Shown piece after piece: positions 8,961-17,064 of a stretch of DNA of 64,000 nt (the first letter of the stretch is position 1; each line of letters begins with the position of its first letter). The position numbers and the translations under genes are program-made. This DNA is from Phycisphaerales bacterium (GTDB taxonomy: Bacteria > Planctomycetota > Phycisphaerae > Phycisphaerales > UBA1924), in assembly GCA_020845755.1 (NCBI GenBank), contig JADLFE010000011.1, positions 1-64,000 of the forward strand, in the 5' to 3' direction. Below the pieces are notes generated by a model. The model saw only the letters and a program-made list of their open reading frames with translations, was not told the DNA's origin and made no database searches.

Positions 8961-9311
8961 GTGGCGAGCCACAATAACCAGGACCAGTCACCCGCAAGCA
9001 GGGTTCCCGGCACGTACAAGGAGTTCGTGAAGAGGTTCCCGGCCCTTGGGCGGGCTCACGAGAACATCGCGAAGGCTGTAGAGGAAGCAGGACCGCTGGA
9101 TGCCAAGACGCTCTCGCTGATCAAGATCGGCATCTGCGTTGGCGCGGGTCTGGAGTCGGCCCTGCGGAGCCATGTGCGCCGCGCGATGCAGCACGGGGCA
9201 ACGGCCGCCGAAGTGGAGCAGGCGATCCTGCTGGGCATGAACACCGTGGGTTTCCCACGAACCGTCGCCGCGTGGAGCTGGGCCACTCAGCAGTTTGAGC
9301 GGGGTGTCTAA
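8961..9311 (+). CDS. Carboxymuconolactone-decarboxylase (CMD)-like protein, 116 aa
   Basis: The all-helical CMD/AhpD fold is recognisable from LDAKTLSLIKIGICVGAGLESALRSHVRRA and EVEQAILLGMNTVGFPRTVAAW. The peroxidase CxxC pair of AhpD is absent, and the conserved His (RSHVRRA) is kept. AhpD-type alkylhydroperoxidase activity is therefore unlikely. A close paralogue (19274-19639) ends the NXR-like operon, sharing the core almost residue for residue. The repeated pairing with nitrogen-oxide enzymes suggests an accessory redox or assembly role of unknown kind. Confidence 0.75.
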   Translation: MASHNNQDQSPASRVPGTYKEFVKRFPALGRAHENIAKAVEEAGPLDAKTLSLIKIGICVGAGLESALRSHVRRAMQHGATAAEVEQAILLGMNTVGFPRTVAAWSWATQQFERGV

Positions 9312-9331
9312 CGGAGATCGGAGCGAAGCGC

Positions 9332-10480
9332 GTGCGGACCCCTATGCAGGACAGCAGAACCGTATCCGTGTCCCGACCTTCCGGGGCGGGTGGCGGGATT
9401 GCTCTCCCGCAGTTCGCCGGGCAAGCGACTCCGCCTCCAGATCGTGCACCAGCGCCCGCCCCCCCGCACGTGCGAGTCGGTCGCCGGATGGTCGATTCCC
9501 ACGGCCGAACGATCCGCGACCTGCGGATCAGCATCACGGACCGCTGCAACTTCCGCTGCATTTACTGCATGGAGCCGGATGTCCGGTTCGCGCCGCAGGA
9601 AGCGCTGCTGACCGTGGACGAGATCGTCCGTGTCGCCGCGATCGCAGAGTCGCTCGGCGTGCGAAAGGTCCGTCTCACCGGGGGCGAGCCAACGCTGCAT
9701 CTTCACCTGACAGACATCATCACCGGTCTCGCCGCGGCGGCCGGCGTCGAGGTCGCCCTGATCACCAACGCGTCCCTCCTGAACCGCGACTCGCTGCGTG
9801 CATGGAAGGACGCGGGCCTTGCGCGCCTGACCGTCAGCATTGATTCGCTCCGACCCGATCGGTTCGCTCGCCTGACACGATCGTCGTCCTCGCCCGCCCA
9901 GGTGCTCAAAGGTGTGCAGATGGCTCTGGACGAGGACCTCACTCCGGTCAAGCTGAACGCCGTGCTCATCCGAGGTTTCAATGAGGATGAGGCCGTCGAA
10001 CTCGCGGCACTCGCCCGCACCTTCGGTGTCGAGATGCGGTTCATCGAGTACATGCCCCTTGATTCGGCGCACGCGTGGGATTCGTCCAAGTGGGTTTCCG
10101 CCGCCGAGACCCGCACGGCCATCGAAGGCATCTTCCCGCTCATCGCGTGCGACGACGACGATCCATCCAGCACGGCCCGGACGTTCCGTTTCACGGACCT
10201 CGATGGGGATTCGCCGGCACGTGTCGGGTTCATCGCGCCCGTCAGCAACCCCTTCTGCGGGGCGTGCAGCCGCCTGCGGATCACGGCCGACGGCAAGGTC
10301 AGGCCCTGCCTGTTCAGCACCACCGAATGGGATCTGCGTTCGCCGCTGCGGGCCGGTGCGACCGACGAGGAACTGGCCGACTTCTTGATCGACGCGACCT
10401 GGACCAAGCAGCCTGGTCACGGGATCACATCATCGGGCTTTGTCCAGCCCGACCGGCCGATGTCGGCCATCGGCGGTTAG
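9332..10480 (+). CDS. moaA: GTP 3',8-cyclase MoaA, molybdenum cofactor biosynthesis
   Basis: A radical SAM enzyme making cyclic pyranopterin precursor from GTP together with MoaC. The N-terminal SAM cluster motif is C-N-F-R-C-I-Y-C, followed by VRLTGGEPTL. The C-terminal second cluster is in PFCGACSRLRITADGKVRPC, and the chain ends in the conserved Gly-Gly. The GTG at 9332 gives 382 aa with a Pro-rich 52-residue extension. The ATG at 9488 (MVDSHGRTIRDLRIS) starts where family homology begins and may be the true start. Its position between two molybdoenzyme operons fits supply of Moco for both. Confidence 0.9.
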   Translation: MRTPMQDSRTVSVSRPSGAGGGIALPQFAGQATPPPDRAPAPAPPHVRVGRRMVDSHGRTIRDLRISITDRCNFRCIYCMEPDVRFAPQEALLTVDEIVRVAAIAESLGVRKVRLTGGEPTLHLHLTDIITGLAAAAGVEVALITNASLLNRDSLRAWKDAGLARLTVSIDSLRPDRFARLTRSSSSPAQVLKGVQMALDEDLTPVKLNAVLIRGFNEDEAVELAALARTFGVEMRFIEYMPLDSAHAWDSSKWVSAAETRTAIEGIFPLIACDDDDPSSTARTFRFTDLDGDSPARVGFIAPVSNPFCGACSRLRITADGKVRPCLFSTTEWDLRSPLRAGATDEELADFLIDATWTKQPGHGITSSGFVQPDRPMSAIGG

Positions 10481-10501
10481 TGTCACTCTCAAAGGCCACC
10501 G

Positions 10502-11146
10502 ATGCCGGCGGACACCCTTGCCACCCTCGCCGTATTGTTTCTCATCGTGGGCGCGCTCTACGCCTCGGTCGGTCACGCCGGCGCTTCCGGATACCTCGCC
10601 GTCATGGCCCTCGTTGGGGTCGAAGCCGCGGTCATGCGACCTACCGCACTCTCGATCAACGTCCTGGTGGCGGCCATCGCGTTCACGCAGTTCGCACGCG
10701 CCGGGCATTTCACATGGGCGCTCTTCTGGCCATTTGCAGTCGCTTCCATCCCCGCTGCCTACTTGGGCGGCCTCGTCGAACTCCCGCAGCACGCGCTCAA
10801 GGTCGCCATCGGCTTCGTGCTTGTGCTCACGGCCACACGCATGGCATTCGTCGCGTGGCGACCCTCCAAGGTGGCGTCTGAGCCACGTGCCCCTTCGATG
10901 CCGATGGCCTTGGCCGTTGGTTTGGGACTGGGCTTCTTGGCGGGGCTGACCGGCACGGGCGGCGGCATCTTCCTGAGCCCCGTGATTCTGCTCATGGGCT
11001 GGGCCGACCCCAAGCGGACGGCGGCGACGTCGTCTCTCTTTATCCTCGTGAACTCCGTCGCGGGGCTTGGTGGCCTTGCGAGCCGGGGATGGACACCACC
11101 CACCTCGCTGTGGCTGGCCGCCATGAACGCGCTCCCGCAAGCCTGA
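10502..11146 (+). CDS. TauE/SafE-family sulfite/anion exporter, short
   Basis: A 214-aa membrane protein with the duplicated TauE/SafE pattern: VGHAGASGYLAVMALVG in the first half and LGFLAGLTGTGGGIFLSPVIL in the second. The family exports sulfite, sulfoacetate or other anions and usually has about 250 residues and eight helices. This one ends abruptly after LWLAAMNALPQA, so the last helix is missing. It is either a natural short form or a truncation by frameshift. It starts 21 bp after moaA, and a hairpin terminator follows. Confidence 0.7.
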   Translation: MPADTLATLAVLFLIVGALYASVGHAGASGYLAVMALVGVEAAVMRPTALSINVLVAAIAFTQFARAGHFTWALFWPFAVASIPAAYLGGLVELPQHALKVAIGFVLVLTATRMAFVAWRPSKVASEPRAPSMPMALAVGLGLGFLAGLTGTGGGIFLSPVILLMGWADPKRTAATSSLFILVNSVAGLGGLASRGWTPPTSLWLAAMNALPQA

Positions 11147-11169
11147 GCACGCCACGACCCCGCCCCCTC

Positions 11170-11193
11170 AGCCGCGATGATAATCGCGGCTTT
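11170..11193 (+). terminator. Rho-independent terminator after the TauE-like gene
   Basis: A 9-bp perfect stem (AGCCGCGAT with ATCGCGGCT) closes a GATA loop and is followed by TT. It separates the moaA/TauE unit from the NXR-like operon. The 200 bp from here to 11392 are the leader of that operon, in which I see only an AT-rich patch (TATCCTATAT, 11361-11370) as a possible -10 region. Confidence 0.6.
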
Positions 11194-11392
11194 CAATGAA
11201 GCCGGGTCTTGTCAGGCGCGAACCGCCAAGATTCGACAGGATGGTTCGGTTTCCTTTCCAGGCTCGTACGCACCCTCAGGGAATCCGTTCGGTGTGGGCC
11301 CATCTCATCTACTGCATCGGCGGCCTGCCCGCTTGTGGATATCGGGTATTCTTCTCTGCTATCCTATATGACACACGACGGAGAAACGGCCG

Positions 11393-13111
11393 ATGACCTG
11401 CAGCCGCGAACAAGATCGGAGAACCTCTCGACGCCGAGCCGGCACCAGCGCGGGTGGACCGAACCGACGGGCGAACGAGTGCATCCGGCGCGTGCTTTGG
11501 GGCATAGCAACGGTTCTGGCGTGCATGTGCGGGTGTGACTCAAAGGCCCCACCGCCAGCGCCATCGGCAGTGAACGCGACCCCTGCGGTTGACCGCGAAT
11601 TGGCCCAGCTGCTGTATGTGAAGCACTGCTCCGCCTGCCACGGCAGCGACGGGCACGGGGACGGGTCGGCCGCGGAGTACCTTTTCCCAAGGCCTCGGGC
11701 ATTCAAGGACAGCGCGATGCGGTTTGCGACTACGCCGACGGCGGTCGTTCAGACGATTCAAAACGGCGTGCCTCGAAGCGCCATGCCGGGCTTCTCAGGT
11801 GTTTTGACCAACACGGAAATCGCTGGCGTGGCGAGGCTGGTTGGAGAGATGACCAAGGGCGGCACGGGTTCGCCGCAAGCTGTCACGCCGATGCGATTCT
11901 CCAAGCCGCCGTACTTCACAGAAGGAATCGTGGGACACGGATCGAGCCTGTACCGGTCGATGGGATGCGTGGGTTGCCACGGCGCCTCGGGTCACGGGGA
12001 AGGGATAGAGGGACTGCTCGATTCTGTAGGAAAGCCGGTTCGTCCGGCGGATTTGGCGTCGGGGCTGTACAAATCCGGACAGCGTCCCGAGGATCTGTAC
12101 AGGACGATCATCGCGGGGGTACCTGGCACGCCCATGCCCTCGTACGGATCGATGCTGAGCGACGACCAGGTGTGGGCGCTCGTCGCCTTCATCCAACGGC
12201 TCGCGCCGCCCAGGCTTACCGGCCAAGCCTCGGGCGGCGAGTTCCATGTGCAGGCCATTGACGATGAGTTGTTGACCGATCCAGCCCGCTTTGGCTGGCT
12301 GAGCGTCGAGGGCGCCCAGGTCGCCATGCGTCCCTTGTGGTCCCGCGTGGAGGACACCCTGACCGTGAGCGTGAGCTTTGTTCGGGCAGGCGACAGCATC
12401 GGGATCCACATGCGGTGGGACGACCCGACATGCGACGTGAACCAGGACAGTGGACGATTCCCGGACGGCGTTGCGATCATGTTCGCACGGAGCGACGTCG
12501 TACCGCCACTCCCGATGGGCGTTCAGGTAGAGCAGCAGCCCGAAAGCCCGCCGGTGAATGTCTGGCATTGGAAAGCCAGCCGGCAGTTCGACGCGTCGAC
12601 CGGCCGGCGGCACGACGCGGATGAGCCCCGAGTTCTGCCGGACGGCAACTACCACCTCTTTGGCCCGCCGCCCGAATCAGCCGCGGTGACGCCGATCGCC
12701 CCAGCGCTCGAATTCGATCAGGATCTTCGGCTGGCCGACCCGCTGTACCGCACTGCTGCAGCAGTGGGGAACATCCACGCCGATCCGGCGCTCGTCTCTC
12801 GTGCCACTCTCGAGGCGAACGCCGTCGGGTTCGGCACACTCAAGTACCAACCCGCGGAGTTGCAGGACCTACAGAGCACGGCGATATGGGCCCACGGCCA
12901 CTGGTTCGTCACCATCTACCATTCGATTTCGACGCCCAAGAACGGGGATGTCGAGTTTTTGCCCGGGAAGCGGATCCCCTTCACTCTAGCGGTCTGGAAC
13001 GGATCCAAGGGTGACCGCGATGGCACCAAACTCATCTCCGGCTGGCATTGGCTCGTCATTGATGGCGCGGAGGCAGCAATCGTCCCGGCACCCGTAACGC
13101 CGGTGAAGTGA
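11393..13111 (+). CDS. NXR/Ddh/Ebd-type gamma subunit fused to an N-terminal diheme cytochrome c
   Basis: A 572-aa exported protein. Residues 30-48 form a hydrophobic signal ending in a Cys-rich, lipobox-like VLACMCGC. Two class-I cytochrome c modules follow, with heme motifs C79-S-A-C-H83 and C192-V-G-C-H196 and possible axial Met residues in SAMPGF and GTPMPSYG. From about residue 250 the chain matches the heme-b-binding gamma subunit of type II DMSO reductases (FPDGVAIMF, PVNVWHWKASRQF). In NXR-type complexes this subunit takes electrons from NarH-like subunits to a periplasmic cytochrome. Here that acceptor appears to be built in. It opens the operon, 38 bp before the alpha gene. Confidence 0.8.
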   Translation: MTCSREQDRRTSRRRAGTSAGGPNRRANECIRRVLWGIATVLACMCGCDSKAPPPAPSAVNATPAVDRELAQLLYVKHCSACHGSDGHGDGSAAEYLFPRPRAFKDSAMRFATTPTAVVQTIQNGVPRSAMPGFSGVLTNTEIAGVARLVGEMTKGGTGSPQAVTPMRFSKPPYFTEGIVGHGSSLYRSMGCVGCHGASGHGEGIEGLLDSVGKPVRPADLASGLYKSGQRPEDLYRTIIAGVPGTPMPSYGSMLSDDQVWALVAFIQRLAPPRLTGQASGGEFHVQAIDDELLTDPARFGWLSVEGAQVAMRPLWSRVEDTLTVSVSFVRAGDSIGIHMRWDDPTCDVNQDSGRFPDGVAIMFARSDVVPPLPMGVQVEQQPESPPVNVWHWKASRQFDASTGRRHDADEPRVLPDGNYHLFGPPPESAAVTPIAPALEFDQDLRLADPLYRTAAAVGNIHADPALVSRATLEANAVGFGTLKYQPAELQDLQSTAIWAHGHWFVTIYHSISTPKNGDVEFLPGKRIPFTLAVWNGSKGDRDGTKLISGWHWLVIDGAEAAIVPAPVTPVK

Positions 13112-13149
13112 CTCCGCGTCACTGGCTCATCCGCTCGTAAGGATCTCTC

Positions 13150-16100
13150 ATGAACACCAACCCGGTATCCGACGCACGCAGCGAGGAATTCCTCCCGTGC
13201 ACCCGACGGCGATTTATCCAAGCCCTAGGCGCGGGGTCGGCGGTGCTCCTGGGTTGGCGAGCAGGCTGGGGCGGACTGGTCGCCATGCCTGGCATCGACA
13301 ACCCGCTCGTGGCCTACCCCTCTCGTGACTGGGAGAAGGTGTACCGGGACCAGTACCGGTATGACTCGAGCTTCACATGGGTGTGCGCCCCGAACGACAC
13401 GCACATGTGCCGGCTCCGAGCGTTCGTTCGCAACGGGGTATTCATCCGGGCGGAGCAGAACTATGACCACGACCGCTACGGGGACCTGTACGGGAACAAG
13501 GTCACCAGGGCGTGGAACCCTCGCGGGTGTGCCAAGGGATACACGTTTCAGCGGCGGGTGTATGGCCCCTATCGGCTGCGCGGACCGGTCGTCAGGGCCG
13601 GGTGGAAGAAGTGGGCCGACGACGGCTTCCCGAGCCTGTCGGACACCCCCGAGCTGCGGAGCAAGTACAAGTTCGACGACCGCGGCAGCGACACGTTTGT
13701 CCGTGTCGGTTGGGACGAAGCATCGCGGTATGCGGCGATGGGCCTGGCGGCCGTTGCCCGCACGTACAGCGGCGATGATGGAAAGCGCCGGTTTCTGAAG
13801 GACGGCTACGACCCGCTCATGCTCACGCACTGGGGTGGGGCCGGGACGCGCACGATCAAGCTGGGGTCCAACCTCCCCATCCACGGTCTCGTCGGCAAGT
13901 TCGGCATCTACCGCATGGCCACGATGATGGCGCTGCTGGACCACCATGTGCGGGGCGTCGGAGAGCACGATGCCCTGGGCGCCCGGGACTGGAACGAATA
14001 CACCTGGCGCGGGGACCAGGCGCCCGGGACTCCCTTCGCGACCGGGCTGCAAGCCTCGGACATGGACTTCTCCGACCTGAGACGGAGCAAGTTCGTTCTG
14101 CAAATCGGCAAGAACCTCGTTGAAAACAAGATGCCCGAAAGCCACTGGCTTAACGAGGTGATGGAGCGCGGCGGAAAGGTCGCGTGCATCACCCCGGACT
14201 ACAGCGCGCCCAGCGCCAAGAGCGACTACTGGATCGGCACGCGACCGGGCTTGGGCGATCTGGCGCTGCTGCTGGGGGTGGCCCGCATCATCATCGACAA
14301 CAAGTGGTTTGATCAGCAGTTTGTTGAACGATTCACCGACCTGCCGCTCCTGGTGCGGACCGATACGCTCGAACGGCTGCGGCCGCAGGACGTGGTCGCG
14401 AGCTATCAACTCAAGGACCTGCGGGACGGCCCCAGCTACAAAATCCAAGGGTTGACCGACGAGCAGCGGTCGCGGATCGGCGACTTCTGCATGTGGGACG
14501 CGGAGCACAAGCGTGTAGTGCCCGTGTCACGCGACGAGGTGGGCGACAGGCTCGCATTCACGCCGGCGCTCGAGGGCGAGTTCACCGTCAAGACCGTGGG
14601 CGGCGCCGACGTGGCGGTCATGCCCATCTTCGAAATGTACCGTAGGCACCTGAAGGACTACGACGCCAAGACAGCCGGAGAAATCAGCGGCGCGGATCCG
14701 GCCATGATCGAACGGCTCGCAAAGGACCTGGCGACAATCAAGCCCGCGGCCATCCACTTCGGCGAGGGCGTGAACCATTACTTCCACGCGACCCTGCACA
14801 ACCGCGCCTGCTTCCTTCTGGCGGCTCTGACGGGCAACGTGGGAACCAACGGCGCGGGCGTCATGGCCTGGGCGGGGAACTACAAGGGCGCGATGTTCCA
14901 GGGCGCGCCCTGGGCGGGGCCGGGCGTGGCGGTGTTCAAGGACGAGAACCCGTTCTCGCCGCTCCTCGACGAGAAGGCCACGCCTAGGAAGGAGCAACTC
15001 TCGCATTCTGCGTTGGGGGAGGAGCCGTCGTATTGGGCCCACGGCGAGAAGATCCTGCGAGTCAAGACCCCCGAGGGAGAGAGGGTTCTCACGGGCGTGA
15101 CCCACCTGCCCTGCCCGACCAAGGCGATGTGGTACAACAACGCTAATTTCATCAACCAGGCCAAGTGGGTTTATGAGATCATCCATAACGTCCTGCCGCG
15201 CTGCGACATGGTCGTCGACCAGCAGGTTGAGTGGACCGGCTCGGCGGAGTACGCCGACATCGTGCTCCCCGCCAACTCTTGGGTCGAGTTCCAGGACTTG
15301 GAGGTTGGAGGGTCCTGCTCCAACCCATTCATCCAGGCGTGGGGCGGCGCCTCAGGTTCGATCAAGCCTGTCCACGACTCCAAGGATGACGCGATGATCT
15401 TTGCGCTGGTCGCCAAGAGCCTCGCGGCTCTCACCGGCGACCGTCGCTTCACCGACTACTGGAAGTTTGTTTTGGAGGGAAAGTCCAAGGTCTACATCCA
15501 ACGGGTCTTCAACTCGTGCGTCACCACCCGTGGGACCGACGGCCCCTACGACGTGGATCGGTTGATGCGAGGCGAATACGGCGGTGAGCCGGGTGTCGCG
15601 ATGTTCCTGACCCGTACCTACCCCCGAATCCCGTTTTATGAGCAGATCCACGACTCGATTCCTTTCTCGACTGACTGTGGTCGTATCGCTGCGTACTGCG
15701 ACCTTCCCGAGGCGATCGCCGCCGGCGAGAACCTCATCGTGCATCGCGAGGGCGTCGAAGCGACACCCTATCTGCCCAACGTCATCGTCTCTTCAAGTCC
15801 CTACATCCGCCCAAAGGACTATGGCATCGGGCGGGACGAGATGGATGCCGACCTGCGCTCGGTCCGAAACATCAAGATGCCCTGGGCCGAGGTGAAGGCC
15901 ACCGTCAATCCGTTGTGGGCCCAGGGCTTCCGGTACTTCTGTTCGACCCCCAAGAGTCGCCACACGACCCACTCATCCTGGTCAACGGTGGACTGGCACT
16001 GGATCTGGTCCTCCAACTTCAGCGATACGCAGCGCCGCGACAAGCGCATGCCCGGCGTTGGCGATCGGCAGATCCAGATGAACCCCAAAGCCGCCGAGGA

Positions 16101-16659
16101 TCAGGGACTGAAGGAGGGCGACTACGTCTATGTGGACGCCAACCCCGCCGACCGCCCCTTCCGCGGTTGGCAAAGCGATGATTTCCGTGCCCGGGCTTTC
16201 CGCTGCATGGTCCGCGTGAAGCTTAACGATGCCCTTCCCTACCACTTCACCATCATGAAGCACACCGGCTGGATCGCAACCGAGCGCACCGTTCGCGCTC
16301 ACGAGTCTCGCCCCGATGGTCGGGCATTGGCCGCCGACACCGGATACCAGGCCAGCTACCGCTACGGCTCGCATCAATCGATCACCCGCAACTTCCTCCC
16401 TCCGATGCACCAAACGGACACCCTGTTTCACAAGAAGACCGGCGGCATGGGCTTTGTCTTCGGCTTCGATGTAGATAACCACGCGATCAATACCGTCCCC
16501 AAGGAGACGCTTGTCCGCATCGTCAAGGCGGAGGACGGCGGGATCGGCGGAAAGGGCCCGTGGGCCCTGCCCGGCAGCATCGGATTCGGCCCGACCGGTC
16601 TCTCTGCAATGAACCTGGCCTACCTCGCCGGCACTCTCACCCGCATCAAGAAGGCATGA
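13150..16659 (+). CDS. Periplasmic nitrite oxidoreductase (NXR)-like catalytic alpha subunit
   Basis: A 1169-aa type II DMSO-reductase-family molybdoenzyme. A Tat signal (CTRRRFIQALGAGSAVLLGW, residues 18-36 region) implies export. The cluster motif reads C79-x3-D83-x3-C87 with C127 in NPRGCAKG, so an Asp may replace the His of NarG. TWRGDQAPG aligns with the NarG Mo-ligand segment, making Asp289 the likely Mo ligand. Long stretches (SFTWVCAPNDTHMCRLRAFV, YTWRGDQAPG, LQASDMDFSDLR) match my recall of Nitrospira, Nitrospina and anammox NxrA. The enzyme could oxidise nitrite or run as a periplasmic nitrate or (per)chlorate-type reductase. Direction cannot be read from sequence alone. Confidence 0.8.
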   Translation: MNTNPVSDARSEEFLPCTRRRFIQALGAGSAVLLGWRAGWGGLVAMPGIDNPLVAYPSRDWEKVYRDQYRYDSSFTWVCAPNDTHMCRLRAFVRNGVFIRAEQNYDHDRYGDLYGNKVTRAWNPRGCAKGYTFQRRVYGPYRLRGPVVRAGWKKWADDGFPSLSDTPELRSKYKFDDRGSDTFVRVGWDEASRYAAMGLAAVARTYSGDDGKRRFLKDGYDPLMLTHWGGAGTRTIKLGSNLPIHGLVGKFGIYRMATMMALLDHHVRGVGEHDALGARDWNEYTWRGDQAPGTPFATGLQASDMDFSDLRRSKFVLQIGKNLVENKMPESHWLNEVMERGGKVACITPDYSAPSAKSDYWIGTRPGLGDLALLLGVARIIIDNKWFDQQFVERFTDLPLLVRTDTLERLRPQDVVASYQLKDLRDGPSYKIQGLTDEQRSRIGDFCMWDAEHKRVVPVSRDEVGDRLAFTPALEGEFTVKTVGGADVAVMPIFEMYRRHLKDYDAKTAGEISGADPAMIERLAKDLATIKPAAIHFGEGVNHYFHATLHNRACFLLAALTGNVGTNGAGVMAWAGNYKGAMFQGAPWAGPGVAVFKDENPFSPLLDEKATPRKEQLSHSALGEEPSYWAHGEKILRVKTPEGERVLTGVTHLPCPTKAMWYNNANFINQAKWVYEIIHNVLPRCDMVVDQQVEWTGSAEYADIVLPANSWVEFQDLEVGGSCSNPFIQAWGGASGSIKPVHDSKDDAMIFALVAKSLAALTGDRRFTDYWKFVLEGKSKVYIQRVFNSCVTTRGTDGPYDVDRLMRGEYGGEPGVAMFLTRTYPRIPFYEQIHDSIPFSTDCGRIAAYCDLPEAIAAGENLIVHREGVEATPYLPNVIVSSSPYIRPKDYGIGRDEMDADLRSVRNIKMPWAEVKATVNPLWAQGFRYFCSTPKSRHTTHSSWSTVDWHWIWSSNFSDTQRRDKRMPGVGDRQIQMNPKAAEDQGLKEGDYVYVDANPADRPFRGWQSDDFRARAFRCMVRVKLNDALPYHFTIMKHTGWIATERTVRAHESRPDGRALAADTGYQASYRYGSHQSITRNFLPPMHQTDTLFHKKTGGMGFVFGFDVDNHAINTVPKETLVRIVKAEDGGIGGKGPWALPGSIGFGPTGLSAMNLAYLAGTLTRIKKA

Positions 16660-16672
16660 ACGGAGCGTCATC

Positions 16673-17062
16673 GTGTCCGATCAACAACACGTTCCGGCTA
16701 GCGTCATGCCCTGGGAGCGACCTGTCCGGCCCGACCACCCGATGGTCGTCGAGGGCGGTTTGGTCGACGGCGACACCCGCCTCATGGCGGTCTGCCTGTT
16801 CGAGGAACTCCTCCGCACCGGCATGTCCGCCCGCGACCTGCGCTGCATGAGCGCGGACCCGAACTACCAGGCGCTCTACGCAATACGTGCGTCGCTCGGC
16901 GATCAGCAGACCGACGCGCTGCTTTCGGCGACCGTCGGTCGTGTCGGCGTCCACCGGTTCCAAACCCGCGAATCCACTGAGACTTCCATGCCGGCAATGC
17001 TCACCATCGGGGCCACTGACGGCCCCCGGGTCGGACCTGTATCCGACGCGAAGGGGAACTAG
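16673..17062 (+). CDS. Small conserved protein between alpha and beta genes, unknown function, 129 aa
   Basis: Starts at GTG 16673, 13 bp after the alpha stop, and ends 2 bp before the beta start, so it is certainly co-expressed. The protein is soluble with no signal, no Cys pairs and no recognised motif. Residues 40-85 form likely helices (RLMAVCLFEELLRTGMSARDL, NYQALYAIRASLGDQQTDALL). Its place suggests an assembly or maturation factor for the molybdoenzyme, acting before Tat export. That is inference from position. Confidence 0.65.
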   Translation: MSDQQHVPASVMPWERPVRPDHPMVVEGGLVDGDTRLMAVCLFEELLRTGMSARDLRCMSADPNYQALYAIRASLGDQQTDALLSATVGRVGVHRFQTRESTETSMPAMLTIGATDGPRVGPVSDAKGN

Positions 17063-17064
17063 AC

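Noticed and set aside
11194..11392. A molybdenum-cofactor riboswitch before the NXR-like operon
   Set aside because: I could not fold the expected helices or find the conserved loop; only an AT-rich patch is evident.
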